This document shows, one piece after another, positions 56,612 through 64,000 of a stretch of DNA of 64,000 bases. The position numbers and the translations under genes are program-made. Origin of the DNA: Nocardioides sp. NBC_00368 (lineage in GTDB: Bacteria; Actinomycetota; Actinomycetes; Propionibacteriales; Nocardioidaceae); NCBI RefSeq assembly GCF_036090055.1, contig NZ_CP107970.1, forward strand, positions 2,048,501 to 2,112,500, in the 5' to 3' direction. How positions within the stretch are numbered: position 1 is the first letter of the stretch; each line of letters opens with the position of its first letter. The notes under the pieces were generated by a model. It saw only the letters and a program-made list of their open reading frames with translations. It ran no database searches and was not told the DNA's origin.

Positions 56612-57187
56612 ATGTCGCACGTGACCGAAGAGCTCAAGAAAGCCGCCGAGCTGCCCGAGGGCGATGTGGTCAGGATCCTGCTGCACCAGCACGCCGGCAT
56701 CCGTCAGCTCTGCTCGACGGTGGGCAGCTCCGAGGGCCCGGCCAAGCGTCAGGCGTTCGACGACCTCCGCGTCCTGCTCGCCGTGCACGAGACCGCCGAG
56801 GAGCTCGTCGTCCACCCGGTCACCTCCACCCACGGCGGGGAGACGTTGGCCAAGGCGCTCAACGCCGATGAGAAGGAAGCCAGCGAGATGCTGGCCCGGC
56901 TCGAGGAGTTCGGCGTCGAGAGCCCCGAGTTCGACGAGAGCTTCCCGATCTTCCAGATCGTGGTCGAGCAGCACACCGAGGAGGAGGAGCGCGTCGAGTT
57001 CCCGCTGCTGCTCACGACGCTCGACGAGACCTCCCGCCACATGATGGGCAAGCGGCTGACCGCGGCCGAGATGGTCGCCCCCACCCACCCGCACCCCGGC
57101 GCTGCGGGCTCGGTGCCCAAGCAACTGGCCACGATGCCGTTCCACTCCGTCGTCGACCGCGTCAAGGACGCGCTGAGCCGATCGTGA
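56612..57187 (+). CDS. Hemerythrin-domain protein
   Basis: 191 residues. Hemerythrin four-helix ligands are visible: His25 and His27 in LHQHAG, His59 with Glu in AVHETAEE, His68 in VVHPV and the later QHTEEEERVEF. These bind a di-iron centre that senses or scavenges O2, NO or peroxide. A hydrophilic tail of about 50 residues with HPHPG follows. AGGAG lies before ATG 56612. A SigF-like promoter upstream places it in the stress island. Confidence 0.92.
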   Translation: MSHVTEELKKAAELPEGDVVRILLHQHAGIRQLCSTVGSSEGPAKRQAFDDLRVLLAVHETAEELVVHPVTSTHGGETLAKALNADEKEASEMLARLEEFGVESPEFDESFPIFQIVVEQHTEEEERVEFPLLLTTLDETSRHMMGKRLTAAEMVAPTHPHPGAAGSVPKQLATMPFHSVVDRVKDALSRS

Positions 57188-57252
57188 CGTGGCACAGTGG
57201 ATGCCGAACGGCATCGACGACAACATCGAAGTCCTCAGATGGGAGCAGAACC

Positions 57253-57450
57253 ATGGTCGAGAAGGAAACCCAGGACCCCGTGACCGGCGCCGACGAGAGC
57301 ACCGAGGCCCCGATCCCCTTCCCCACCCCCGAGCGGGTCGAGGAGGAAGGCGAAGATCGCGATCGTCAGGACGAGACCGAGGAAGAGACGTTCCCCGCCA
57401 GCGACCCGCAGTCCAGCTGGGCAGGCCCGGCGGACCCGCGGGACCGCTGA
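57253..57450 (+). CDS. Small acidic FPASDP-motif protein
   Basis: 65 residues, acidic and disordered. The end ETFPASDPQSSW carries the FPASDP motif of short bacterial proteins of unknown function that are often stress-linked. GGGAGCAG lies before ATG 57253. It follows the hemerythrin gene by 65 bp, probably in the same transcript. Confidence 0.78.
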   Translation: MVEKETQDPVTGADESTEAPIPFPTPERVEEEGEDRDRQDETEEETFPASDPQSSWAGPADPRDR

Positions 57451-57465
57451 GAGATCGCGCGACCC

Positions 57466-59508
57466 TCAGGCCAGGCCCCGGCGCTCCAGCAGCGGAGCGA
57501 TCGGGGCCGGCCGGCCGCGCCACTCCGCATAGGACTCCAGCGGGTCGCGGGTGCCGCCGATGCCGATCACATAGCGGACGTACGCCTCGCCGTTCTCCCT
57601 GGTCAGCCCGCCGTTCTCCTTGAACCACGCGACCGTGTCGGCGTCGAGGACCTCGGACCAGATGTAGGAGTAGTAGGCCGAGGCGTAGCCGCCGAAGATG
57701 TGCTTGAAGTAGGCCGTGTAGTAGCGCGGCCGCACCGCCGGGTTGTCCAGACCGACCGCTGCCAGTGCGGCTGCCTCGAACTCCCCCACCGCCTCCGGTG
57801 AGGTCGGTACGTCGGCGGGGCCGAGCTCGTGCCAGGCCAGGTCGATCAGCGCTGCGGCCAGGTATTCGGAGGTGGCGAACCCCTCGTTGAACGTGGCGGA
57901 AGCCTCCAGCTTGCCCAGCACGTCGGCCGGGATCGGCTCCCCGGTCTCGTAGTGCACCGCGTAGTTGGCGAGCACCTCGGGCCAGAGCATCCACATCTCG
58001 TTGACCTGGGACGGGTACTCGACGAAGTCTCGGTAGACCGACGTCGCCGCGAACCGGGGGTAGGTGGCCCGCGCCAGCAGCCCGTGGAGCGCATGCCCGA
58101 ACTCGTGGAAGAGCGTGTTGACCTCGTCGAACGTCAGCAGCGTCGGCTCACCGGGGGCCGGCTTGGGCACGTTGAGGTTGTTGGTCACGACCGCCGACGG
58201 CTCACCGAGCAGCGTGTTGGCGGTGACGTAGGAGTTCATCCAGGCCCCGCCCTTCTTCGAGTCGCGGGTGTAGAGGTCGAGCAGGTAGAGCCCGATCGGC
58301 TCGCCGTCGCGGGAGACCTCGAAGACACGTACCTCGGGGTGGTAGCCCTGCAGGTCGGGCCGCTCCTCGAAGGTCAGACCGTAGAGCCGGCCCGCGGCGT
58401 AGAAGACGCCGTCGCGCAGCACCCGGTCGGCCTCGAACCACGGCCGTAGCACGGCGAGATCGACGTCGTACTCCGAGGCCCGGACCTTCTCGGCGTAGTA
58501 GGGCCAGTCCCAGGCCTCGATCGGCCCACCCGCGGACCCCTCGAGCGCGGCCTGCTCGGCGCGGGCGTTGCGCGCGGCCGGCACCGCCAGCCGCTCCAGC
58601 ATGTCGCGGACCGCCTTGGGCGTGCCGGCCGTGTTGTCGGCGGTCACCAGCCCCGCGTAGCTGTCGAAGCCGAGCAGCTGCGCCTTCTCGGCCCGCAGCC
58701 GCAGCGCGTCGAGCGCGATGGAGCGGGTGTCGTGGTCGTTGCTCCGCGAGCCCCGCGCGAGCTCTGCCTCGAACAGCCGTTGACGCAGCTCCCGGTTCTC
58801 CAGCACCGACAGGTAGGGGTGGGCGGTGAACAGGGTCAGCGTGATCAGGTACTTGCCCGCCAGTCCTCTTCCTTCGGCCGCCGCGGCTGCCGCCGAGATC
58901 TCGCCCGGGGTCAGGCCGGCGAGCTCCTCGACGGTGTCGACGACCACGGCCAGGTCGTTGGAGTCGGCCTGCGCAGCCTGCGCGAAGGCCGCCTCGAGCC
59001 CGGAGATCTCCTGGTTGAGCAGCCGCAGTCGCGCCTTCTCCGAGGCTCCCAGCGCGGCCCCCGCGAGCACGAAGTCGCGGTGGTAGCGCTCGACCAGGTA
59101 GCGGTCCTCGCCCTCCAGCTCGTCCCGCTTGTCGTAGACGGCGTTCACCCGTGCGAAGAGCGCGTCGTCGAGGAGCAGCGCGTCGTGGTGGGCCGCCAGC
59201 CGAGGAGCGTACGCAGCATTCAGCTCGTCCAGGGCGTCGCAGGAGTCCGCGGACAGCAGTGAGAAGAAGACCCGCAGGACCCGGTCCAGCGTCTCCCCCG
59301 ACCGTTCCAGGGCGACGAGGGTGTTCTCGAAGGTCGGCTCCTCGGCGGAGGAGGTGATCGTGGTGAGCGCCGCCAGCTGCTCGGCCATCCCGCGCTCGAT
59401 CGCCGGGCCGTAGTCGTCGATCGAGATGTCCGCGAATCGGGGCAGTCGGTGGGGCAGGTCGCTGGGCTCGAGTAGGGCGTGGATCACATCGCGCACGCTA
59501 TCTGACAC
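57466..59508 (-). CDS. M3-family zinc metallopeptidase (Dcp/oligopeptidase A type)
   Basis: 680 residues. The zinc site HEFGHALH lies at about 468-475, with the third ligand Glu in the following SQVNEMW segment, plus the family IDLAWHEL and TYFKHIFGG-like AYFKHIFGGYASAYYSYIW tail. These enzymes are cytoplasmic dipeptidyl or oligopeptidases that recycle peptides. The N-terminus lacks a signal peptide. It is convergent with the FPASDP gene and divergent from carbonic anhydrase. Dcp versus oligopeptidase A cannot be settled by eye. Confidence 0.93.
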   Translation of the reverse strand: MSDSVRDVIHALLEPSDLPHRLPRFADISIDDYGPAIERGMAEQLAALTTITSSAEEPTFENTLVALERSGETLDRVLRVFFSLLSADSCDALDELNAAYAPRLAAHHDALLLDDALFARVNAVYDKRDELEGEDRYLVERYHRDFVLAGAALGASEKARLRLLNQEISGLEAAFAQAAQADSNDLAVVVDTVEELAGLTPGEISAAAAAAEGRGLAGKYLITLTLFTAHPYLSVLENRELRQRLFEAELARGSRSNDHDTRSIALDALRLRAEKAQLLGFDSYAGLVTADNTAGTPKAVRDMLERLAVPAARNARAEQAALEGSAGGPIEAWDWPYYAEKVRASEYDVDLAVLRPWFEADRVLRDGVFYAAGRLYGLTFEERPDLQGYHPEVRVFEVSRDGEPIGLYLLDLYTRDSKKGGAWMNSYVTANTLLGEPSAVVTNNLNVPKPAPGEPTLLTFDEVNTLFHEFGHALHGLLARATYPRFAATSVYRDFVEYPSQVNEMWMLWPEVLANYAVHYETGEPIPADVLGKLEASATFNEGFATSEYLAAALIDLAWHELGPADVPTSPEAVGEFEAAALAAVGLDNPAVRPRYYTAYFKHIFGGYASAYYSYIWSEVLDADTVAWFKENGGLTRENGEAYVRYVIGIGGTRDPLESYAEWRGRPAPIAPLLERRGLA

Positions 59509-59548
59509 AGCCCGAAGCCGTCGCCGCGATATCGGCTACCTTGGCCCC

Positions 59549-60046
59549 ATGGCCGATTTCGATGACCTGCTTGCCGCGAACCGTGAATACGCCGAGAAGT
59601 TCGACAACGGAGGCTTCGACGGCGTCGCCCATGCCGGCGTCGCCATCGTGACCTGCATGGACTCCCGCATCGAGCCGCTCGCCCTGCTGGGCCTGGGCCT
59701 CGGCGACGCCAAGATCTTCCGCAACCCCGGCGGCCGCGTCACCCCGCAGGCGATGGAGGCGCTGGTGCTCGGCGTGCACCTCCTCAACGTCAAGCGCATC
59801 CTGGTCGTGCCCCACACCCGCTGTGCGGTCGCCTCCAACACCGAGGGCGAGCTGCGCGCCAAGCTCGCCGAGTCCGCCGGCCAAGACGCCTCCTGGCTCG
59901 ACCTGACCGTCGTCGTCGACGACCAGGTCCGCGCCCTCGCCGAGGACGTCGCCAAGGTCCGCTCGCACCCGTTCGTCCCCGAGGACGTCAAGGTCGGCGG
60001 GTTCATCTACGACGTCGACACGGGTCTGCTCACTCAGAAAGTCTGA
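59549..60046 (+). CDS. Beta-class carbonic anhydrase
   Basis: 165 residues. Zinc ligands Cys36 (with Asp38-Ser-Arg40 in CMDSR), His89 and Cys92 (VVPHTRC) are the beta-carbonic anhydrase set. The protein is short and matches the small mycobacterial-type enzymes. It interconverts CO2 and bicarbonate in the cytoplasm. ATG 59549 begins MADFDDLL; the longer frame overlaps the divergent peptidase gene. A hairpin follows the stop. Confidence 0.92.
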   Translation: MADFDDLLAANREYAEKFDNGGFDGVAHAGVAIVTCMDSRIEPLALLGLGLGDAKIFRNPGGRVTPQAMEALVLGVHLLNVKRILVVPHTRCAVASNTEGELRAKLAESAGQDASWLDLTVVVDDQVRALAEDVAKVRSHPFVPEDVKVGGFIYDVDTGLLTQKV

Positions 60047-60049
60047 GCC

Positions 60050-60073
60050 CGCGAACCCGCGAAGCGGGTCGCG
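60050..60073 (+). terminator. Hairpin after carbonic anhydrase
   Basis: CGCGAACCCGC (60050-60060) pairs with GCGGGTCGCG (60064-60073) over GAA, with one bulged A. It lies four bases after the stop. Confidence 0.55.
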
Positions 60074-60134
60074 GTCGACGAAATCGGTGCAAACCCCGAT
60101 GCGCGTTCACCATGGGTGAGCCAGAGTTGGGGTC

Positions 60135-60914
60135 GTGACCGACGCAGACCGACTCGAGATCGCCGCCCAGGCGATCGACCTGCACAAGACCTACGGGAAG
60201 GGCGCCGCGGAGGTCCGCGCGCTCGACGGCGTGAGCCTGGACCTCTACGCGGGACAGTTCACCGCCATCATGGGGCCCTCGGGCTCCGGCAAGTCGACGC
60301 TGATGCACTGCCTGGCGGCGCTCGACAAGCCCACGACCGGCGAGGTGATCGTCGGCGGTCGCAAGCTCGGCAGGATGCGCGACCGCCGGCTCACCGCACT
60401 GCGTCGCGACAAGATCGGGTTCGTCTTCCAGGCGTTCAATCTGGTGCCGACGCTCACCGCGCAGGAGAACATCCTGCTGCCGCTCTCGCTGGCCAGGAAG
60501 AAGCCCGAGAAGGAGTGGTTCGACCAGGTCATCGACACGGTCGACCTGCGGCCGCGGCTCAAGCACAAGCCGAGCGAGCTCTCCGGTGGCCAGCAGCAGC
60601 GGGTCGCCTGTGCCCGCGCGCTGGTCTCCAGGCCCGACATCGTCTTCGCCGACGAGCCGACCGGCAACCTCGACTCCACCTCGGCCGCCCAGGTGCTCGA
60701 CTTCCTGCGCCGTAGCGTCGACGACCTGGGCCAGACCATCGTCATGGTCTCCCACGACCCGGTCGCCGCCTCCTACTGCGACCGCGTGGTCTTCCTGGCA
60801 GACGGCCGCATCGTCGACGAGCTGGCCAAGCCGACCCGCGAGGAGATCCTCGCGCACATGTCCGACCTGCAGTCCCGGGCCATGGGACTGACCCCGATCG
60901 GCGAAGGCGCCTGA
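60135..60914 (+). CDS. ABC transporter ATP-binding protein (MacB/LolD type)
   Basis: 259 residues. Walker A GPSGSGKST at 47-55, the signature LSGGQQQR near 150, Walker B IVFADEPTGNLDS and a MVSHDP switch. This sequence pattern belongs to the MacB/FtsE-like group that pairs with FtsX-fold permeases. It starts at GTG 60135 and the permease begins one base after its stop. Substrate unknown; drug, lipid or peptide export is typical. Confidence 0.94.
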   Translation: MTDADRLEIAAQAIDLHKTYGKGAAEVRALDGVSLDLYAGQFTAIMGPSGSGKSTLMHCLAALDKPTTGEVIVGGRKLGRMRDRRLTALRRDKIGFVFQAFNLVPTLTAQENILLPLSLARKKPEKEWFDQVIDTVDLRPRLKHKPSELSGGQQQRVACARALVSRPDIVFADEPTGNLDSTSAAQVLDFLRRSVDDLGQTIVMVSHDPVAASYCDRVVFLADGRIVDELAKPTREEILAHMSDLQSRAMGLTPIGEGA

Positions 60915-60915
60915 G

Positions 60916-63525
60916 GTGCTCCGGCTGACGCTGCGCAACCTCGCCGCGCACAAGGTGCGCCTGATCATGTCGACGCTCGCCATCGTCCTGGGCGTGGCGT
61001 TCCTGGCCGGCGTGCTCACCTTCTCCCACGGGCTCGACCGCACCTTCTCCGGGATCATCAACGGCTCCACGCCCGACGGCCAGGTGCGGCCGGTCAACAG
61101 CGCCAGCTCGGCCGAGGCCAGCCGCCCCGGCGGTGGCGGCGCGGCGATGCTGGAGCCCGAGACCATCGAGAGGCTGCGTACGCTCCCCGAGGTCGCCCGC
61201 GCCGACGGCGTCGTCCAGGGGTTCGGCCTCTACGTCCTCGACACCGACGACAAGCTGGTCAGCAGCTCGGGCGCGCCGACGCTGGCCTTCAACCACACCG
61301 GCACCCCCAACCTGCTCGGCGAGCCGTCGCTCGAGCTCACCCTGGGAAGCTGGCCGACCGGGAACAAGGAGCTCGTCCTCGACGAGGGGACGGCGGAGAA
61401 GGCCGGCTACCGGGTGGGCGACTCGGTCACGCTGATCGCGCCCCAGGGCGAGACCCGCCGCAAGGTCACCCTCACCGGCATCGCCGCCTTCAACGGGGGT
61501 GGCACCGCCGGCGCGCAGCTGCTGATCTTCAGCACAGCCGGCGCGCAGAGCCTGTTCACCGACGGCAAGGACGTCTACTCCGGGATCTCGTTGACCGCCG
61601 CCCCCGGCGTCAGCCAGAAGGAGCTCGCCGAGGCCGCGAACACGGTGGTCCCGAAGGGCTTCGAGGCCGTCACCGGCGACAAGGTGGTCGAAGAGTCCGA
61701 GGACGCCATCGGTGAGTTCCTCGACGTGATCTCGGTCTTCCTGATCGTCTTCGCGGTGATCGCGGTGATCGTCGGCGCCTTCATCATCGTCAACACCTTC
61801 TCGATCCTGATCGCGCAGCGCTCGCGTCAGCTGGCGCTGCTGCGGGCCCTGGGTGCCTCCCGCCGCCAGGTCACCGCCTCGGTCCTCTTCGAGGCGCTGG
61901 TGATGGCGCTGGTCGCGGCCACCCTCGGCATCCTCGCCGGCTGGGGACTCGCCCACGGACTGGCCGCCGCCTTCCGCCAGGCGGGGCTGGAGATCGCCTC
62001 CGACGTGCTCGTCCTCACCCCGCGCACCATCTGGATCTCCTACGCCGTGGGCGTCTGCGTCACGCTCGCCGCCGCCCTGCTCCCTTCCCGCCGGGCCGCC
62101 AAGGTGCCGCCGGTGGCAGCGATGCGCGAGGACACCCAGCCTCCGGCCAGGTCCACCATCCTGCGTACGTCGGTGGGGCTCGTCCTGCTGGCCGCCGGCC
62201 TCGTGCTCGCGGCGATGCCGAGAATCGGGATTCCGGAGATCAGCCTGCCGGGTGGTTTCGACGTGCCCACCAGTCCAGCCCTGTGGGTGGGCGTCGGTGC
62301 CGGGGTCTCGATCCTCTCGGTCGCCTGGATCAGCGCGTTCCTGGGCCGCCCCGTGCTCGCGGCGCTGCGTACGGTCTCAGGGGCGGTCTTCGGGATGACC
62401 GGCAAGCTGGCGGGGCAGAACGCGATGCGCGACCCCCGGCGCACCGGCGCCACCGCCTCCGCACTGATGATCGGGCTCGCGCTCGTCTCGCTGATCGGGG
62501 TGCTCGCCGCCTCGATGAACGCCTCGATCACCGATGTCGTCGAGGAGCAGTTCAAGCCCGACCTGGTCGTGCAGAGCCCGACCTTCACCCCGTTCCCGAC
62601 CTCGATCGGCGACGAGATGGAGAAGGTCGAGGGCGTGGCCACCGTCTCCCGCTCCCAGATCGCCCAGGCCGTCGTGGGCGAGGTCGATCTGCGCAACCCG
62701 AAGAACAACGAGGCCACGTTCCTCTTCGGCGTCGACCAGCACCTGTCGAAGGTCTACGACCTCGACGTGCTCGAGGGCAGCGACGACGTCAAGCCGGGTC
62801 AGGTGCTCGTCACCGACGAGGCCGCGAAGAAGCACAAGTGGCGGCTCGGTGACCGCATCGATCTCACCTTCGTCAGCGGTCGCCAGGCCCACCCCCAGAT
62901 CAGCGGGATCATCGCGCAGAGCCAGGTGACCGGGGACATCACCCTGCGCATCGAGGACCTCGTGGCCGCCAAGGTGCCGCGGGAGGACGCCTCGCTCAGC
63001 ATCCTGCTCGCGCGGGGAGCCGATCCGGACGTCGTCCACGACCGTCTCGACAAGCTCGTCGAGGACCGCCCCGTGGTCGCGGTGCAGGACAAGGACGAGT
63101 TCGCCGAGTCGATCAAGGGGCAGGTCAACCAGCTGCTCTACATGATCTACGGCCTGCTCGCGCTGGCGATCGTGATCGCGGTGATCGGCATCGTCAACAC
63201 CCTCGGCCTCAGCGTCATCGAGCGCACCCGCGAGATCGGCCTGCTGCGCGCCATCGGACTCTCCCGCGGCCAGCTGCGCCGGATGATCACCCTCGAGTCG
63301 GTGACCATCTCGGTGCTCGGGGCGGTGCTCGGGCTCGGCCTCGGCGTGCTCTTCGGCGTGCTGCTGCGCGACGCGCTGCGCGAGGACCTGACCAGCCTGT
63401 GGGTGCCGCTCGACCAGCTGGCCGTCTTCTTGGGGATCGCGGTGGTCGTCGGGGTGCTGGCCGCTCTCCTGCCCGCCATCCGCGCCGGGAGGGAAGACGT
63501 CCTCGAGGCGATCGCCACGGAGTAG
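60916..63525 (+). CDS. FtsX-type ABC permease (ten-segment MacB-like)
   Basis: 869 residues. It starts with a membrane helix (LTLRNLAAHKVRLIMSTLAI) and a large periplasmic domain. Two FtsX domains follow: one near 270-400 (FAVIAVIVGAFIIVNTFSIL) and a C-terminal one (AIVIAVIGIVNTLGLSVIER). A second extracellular domain lies between them. This is the long actinobacterial permease form. It works with the ATPase just upstream. Start GTG 60916 overlaps the operon spacing. No accessory MacA gene is present. Confidence 0.92.
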   Translation: MLRLTLRNLAAHKVRLIMSTLAIVLGVAFLAGVLTFSHGLDRTFSGIINGSTPDGQVRPVNSASSAEASRPGGGGAAMLEPETIERLRTLPEVARADGVVQGFGLYVLDTDDKLVSSSGAPTLAFNHTGTPNLLGEPSLELTLGSWPTGNKELVLDEGTAEKAGYRVGDSVTLIAPQGETRRKVTLTGIAAFNGGGTAGAQLLIFSTAGAQSLFTDGKDVYSGISLTAAPGVSQKELAEAANTVVPKGFEAVTGDKVVEESEDAIGEFLDVISVFLIVFAVIAVIVGAFIIVNTFSILIAQRSRQLALLRALGASRRQVTASVLFEALVMALVAATLGILAGWGLAHGLAAAFRQAGLEIASDVLVLTPRTIWISYAVGVCVTLAAALLPSRRAAKVPPVAAMREDTQPPARSTILRTSVGLVLLAAGLVLAAMPRIGIPEISLPGGFDVPTSPALWVGVGAGVSILSVAWISAFLGRPVLAALRTVSGAVFGMTGKLAGQNAMRDPRRTGATASALMIGLALVSLIGVLAASMNASITDVVEEQFKPDLVVQSPTFTPFPTSIGDEMEKVEGVATVSRSQIAQAVVGEVDLRNPKNNEATFLFGVDQHLSKVYDLDVLEGSDDVKPGQVLVTDEAAKKHKWRLGDRIDLTFVSGRQAHPQISGIIAQSQVTGDITLRIEDLVAAKVPREDASLSILLARGADPDVVHDRLDKLVEDRPVVAVQDKDEFAESIKGQVNQLLYMIYGLLALAIVIAVIGIVNTLGLSVIERTREIGLLRAIGLSRGQLRRMITLESVTISVLGAVLGLGLGVLFGVLLRDALREDLTSLWVPLDQLAVFLGIAVVVGVLAALLPAIRAGREDVLEAIATE

Positions 63526-63534
63526 CCTGCGGGG

Positions 63535-64000
63535 GTGAGCAACGAGCGCCGCGCAGACCTGCCCGAACCCACCCTCCGCGTCAGCGAGCCGGAGACGGCC
63601 GCGGTGGGGATCCCCGGCGTGGCGCACTCGATGGAGTACGCGCTGCGCGAGATGGGCCCCAGACGCAGTCTGCAGACGCTGCTCAAGGTCAACCAGGTCG
63701 GCGGCTTCGACTGCCCCTCGTGCGCCTGGCCCGACCCCGACCACCGCAAGGCGGCCGAGTTCTGCGAGAACGGCGCCAAGGCGGTGGCGTGGGAGGCGAC
63801 CCGCAAGCGGGTCGACCGCGCCTTCTTCGAAACCCACTCGGTCGCCTCGCTCGACGAGCGCGACGACCACTGGCTGGAGTCGCAGGGCCGGCTGACCGAG
63901 CCGATGTACATCGGCCCCGGCGAGACCCACTACTCCCCCATCTCCTGGGCCGACGCGATCGACCTGATCGCGGACCGCATGCGCGCCGCCGAACCCGACC
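63535..64000 (+). CDS. FdhF/YdeP-family molybdopterin oxidoreductase alpha subunit (partial)
   Basis: The first 155 residues run off the right edge. The beginning has KVNQVGGFDCPSCAWPDP, the Cys-rich segment of FdhF/YdeP formate-dehydrogenase-like proteins, then FCENGAKAVAWEATRKRV and HYSPISWADAID. Family members bind molybdopterin and are linked to formate or acid resistance; the physiological reaction is usually unproven. GTG 63535 lies nine bases after the permease stop. Confidence 0.9.
   Translation, partial: MSNERRADLPEPTLRVSEPETAAVGIPGVAHSMEYALREMGPRRSLQTLLKVNQVGGFDCPSCAWPDPDHRKAAEFCENGAKAVAWEATRKRVDRAFFETHSVASLDERDDHWLESQGRLTEPMYIGPGETHYSPISWADAIDLIADRMRAAEPD

Noticed and set aside
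1..64000. CRISPR array, tRNA, rRNA, integrase or prophage genes
   Set aside because: No spaced identical repeats, tRNA cloverleaf, rRNA sequence or phage/integrase motif was seen.

Overview
The window is 64 kb of high-GC DNA from an actinobacterium. A member of the Nocardioidaceae (Nocardioides-like) is the best guess. The evidence is the GC-rich codon use, the actinobacterial markers SepH, DUF3159, DUF5998 and ParC, an LprG/P55-type lipoprotein-transporter pair, SigB/F/G-type sigma factors, and many GTG or apparently leaderless starts. Genus is inference only. No rRNA, tRNA, CRISPR array, intact insertion sequence or prophage was found. Genes are dense, with frequent 4-bp ATGA/GTGA overlaps.

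Layout. 1-7.1 kb: a TetR-like gene end, an NmrA-type SDR, a small membrane protein, a large ATPase-LuxR (LAL) regulator, an alpha/beta hydrolase, and a SnoaL/LysR divergent pair. 7.0-14 kb: a DUF3159 membrane protein, a perfect iron-box-like palindrome with 21-bp tandem repeats, a His-rich Tat-exported PHP phosphoesterase, a TRIC channel, sepH, and a Tat-exported PhoD phosphatase. 14-19.4 kb: a PNPOx - CGNR regulator - thymidine kinase operon behind a 39-bp palindrome, a phosphodiesterase, DUF5998, and a MerR/MFS pair with a textbook MerR operator. 19.4-26.2 kb: a 900-residue GNAT/acyl-CoA-synthetase fusion, a Phd/PIN toxin-antitoxin pair, a lone VapB, an ABM monooxygenase and parC, ended by stacked hairpins. 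26.2-33.3 kb: a six-gene catabolic operon (FAD monooxygenase, extradiol-type dioxygenase, FAH hydrolase, SDR, C-C-hydrolase-like alpha/beta hydrolase, cyclase) with a divergent LysR. 33.4-39.6 kb: MFS and FUSC exporters, an LprG-P55 pair, and DUF4188/MerR. 39.6-41.8 kb: a foldback MITE-like element abutting a CYP152 peroxygenase, then small stress-type genes.

41.8-52.9 kb holds the most striking system: a surface-glycan locus making an activated heptose in a presumed Gram-positive. It has gmhA, a GT2-GmhB fusion, bifunctional hldE, two GT9 heptosyltransferase-like proteins, two GT4 enzymes, a NodU-type carbamoyltransferase, a UXS-like sugar nucleotide enzyme and an SDR. 52.9-57.5 kb is a stress island: a SigB/F-type sigma factor, a second sigma that lacks region 3, a response regulator with a degraded phosphorylation pocket, hemerythrin, and several tiny membrane or charged proteins. 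57.5-64 kb has an M3 oligopeptidase, a beta-carbonic anhydrase, a MacB/FtsX-type ABC exporter and the start of an FdhF/YdeP molybdopterin oxidoreductase that runs off the end.

Functions are assigned from residues and motifs read by eye. No database search was run, so family names are recognition calls and substrates are mostly inference.
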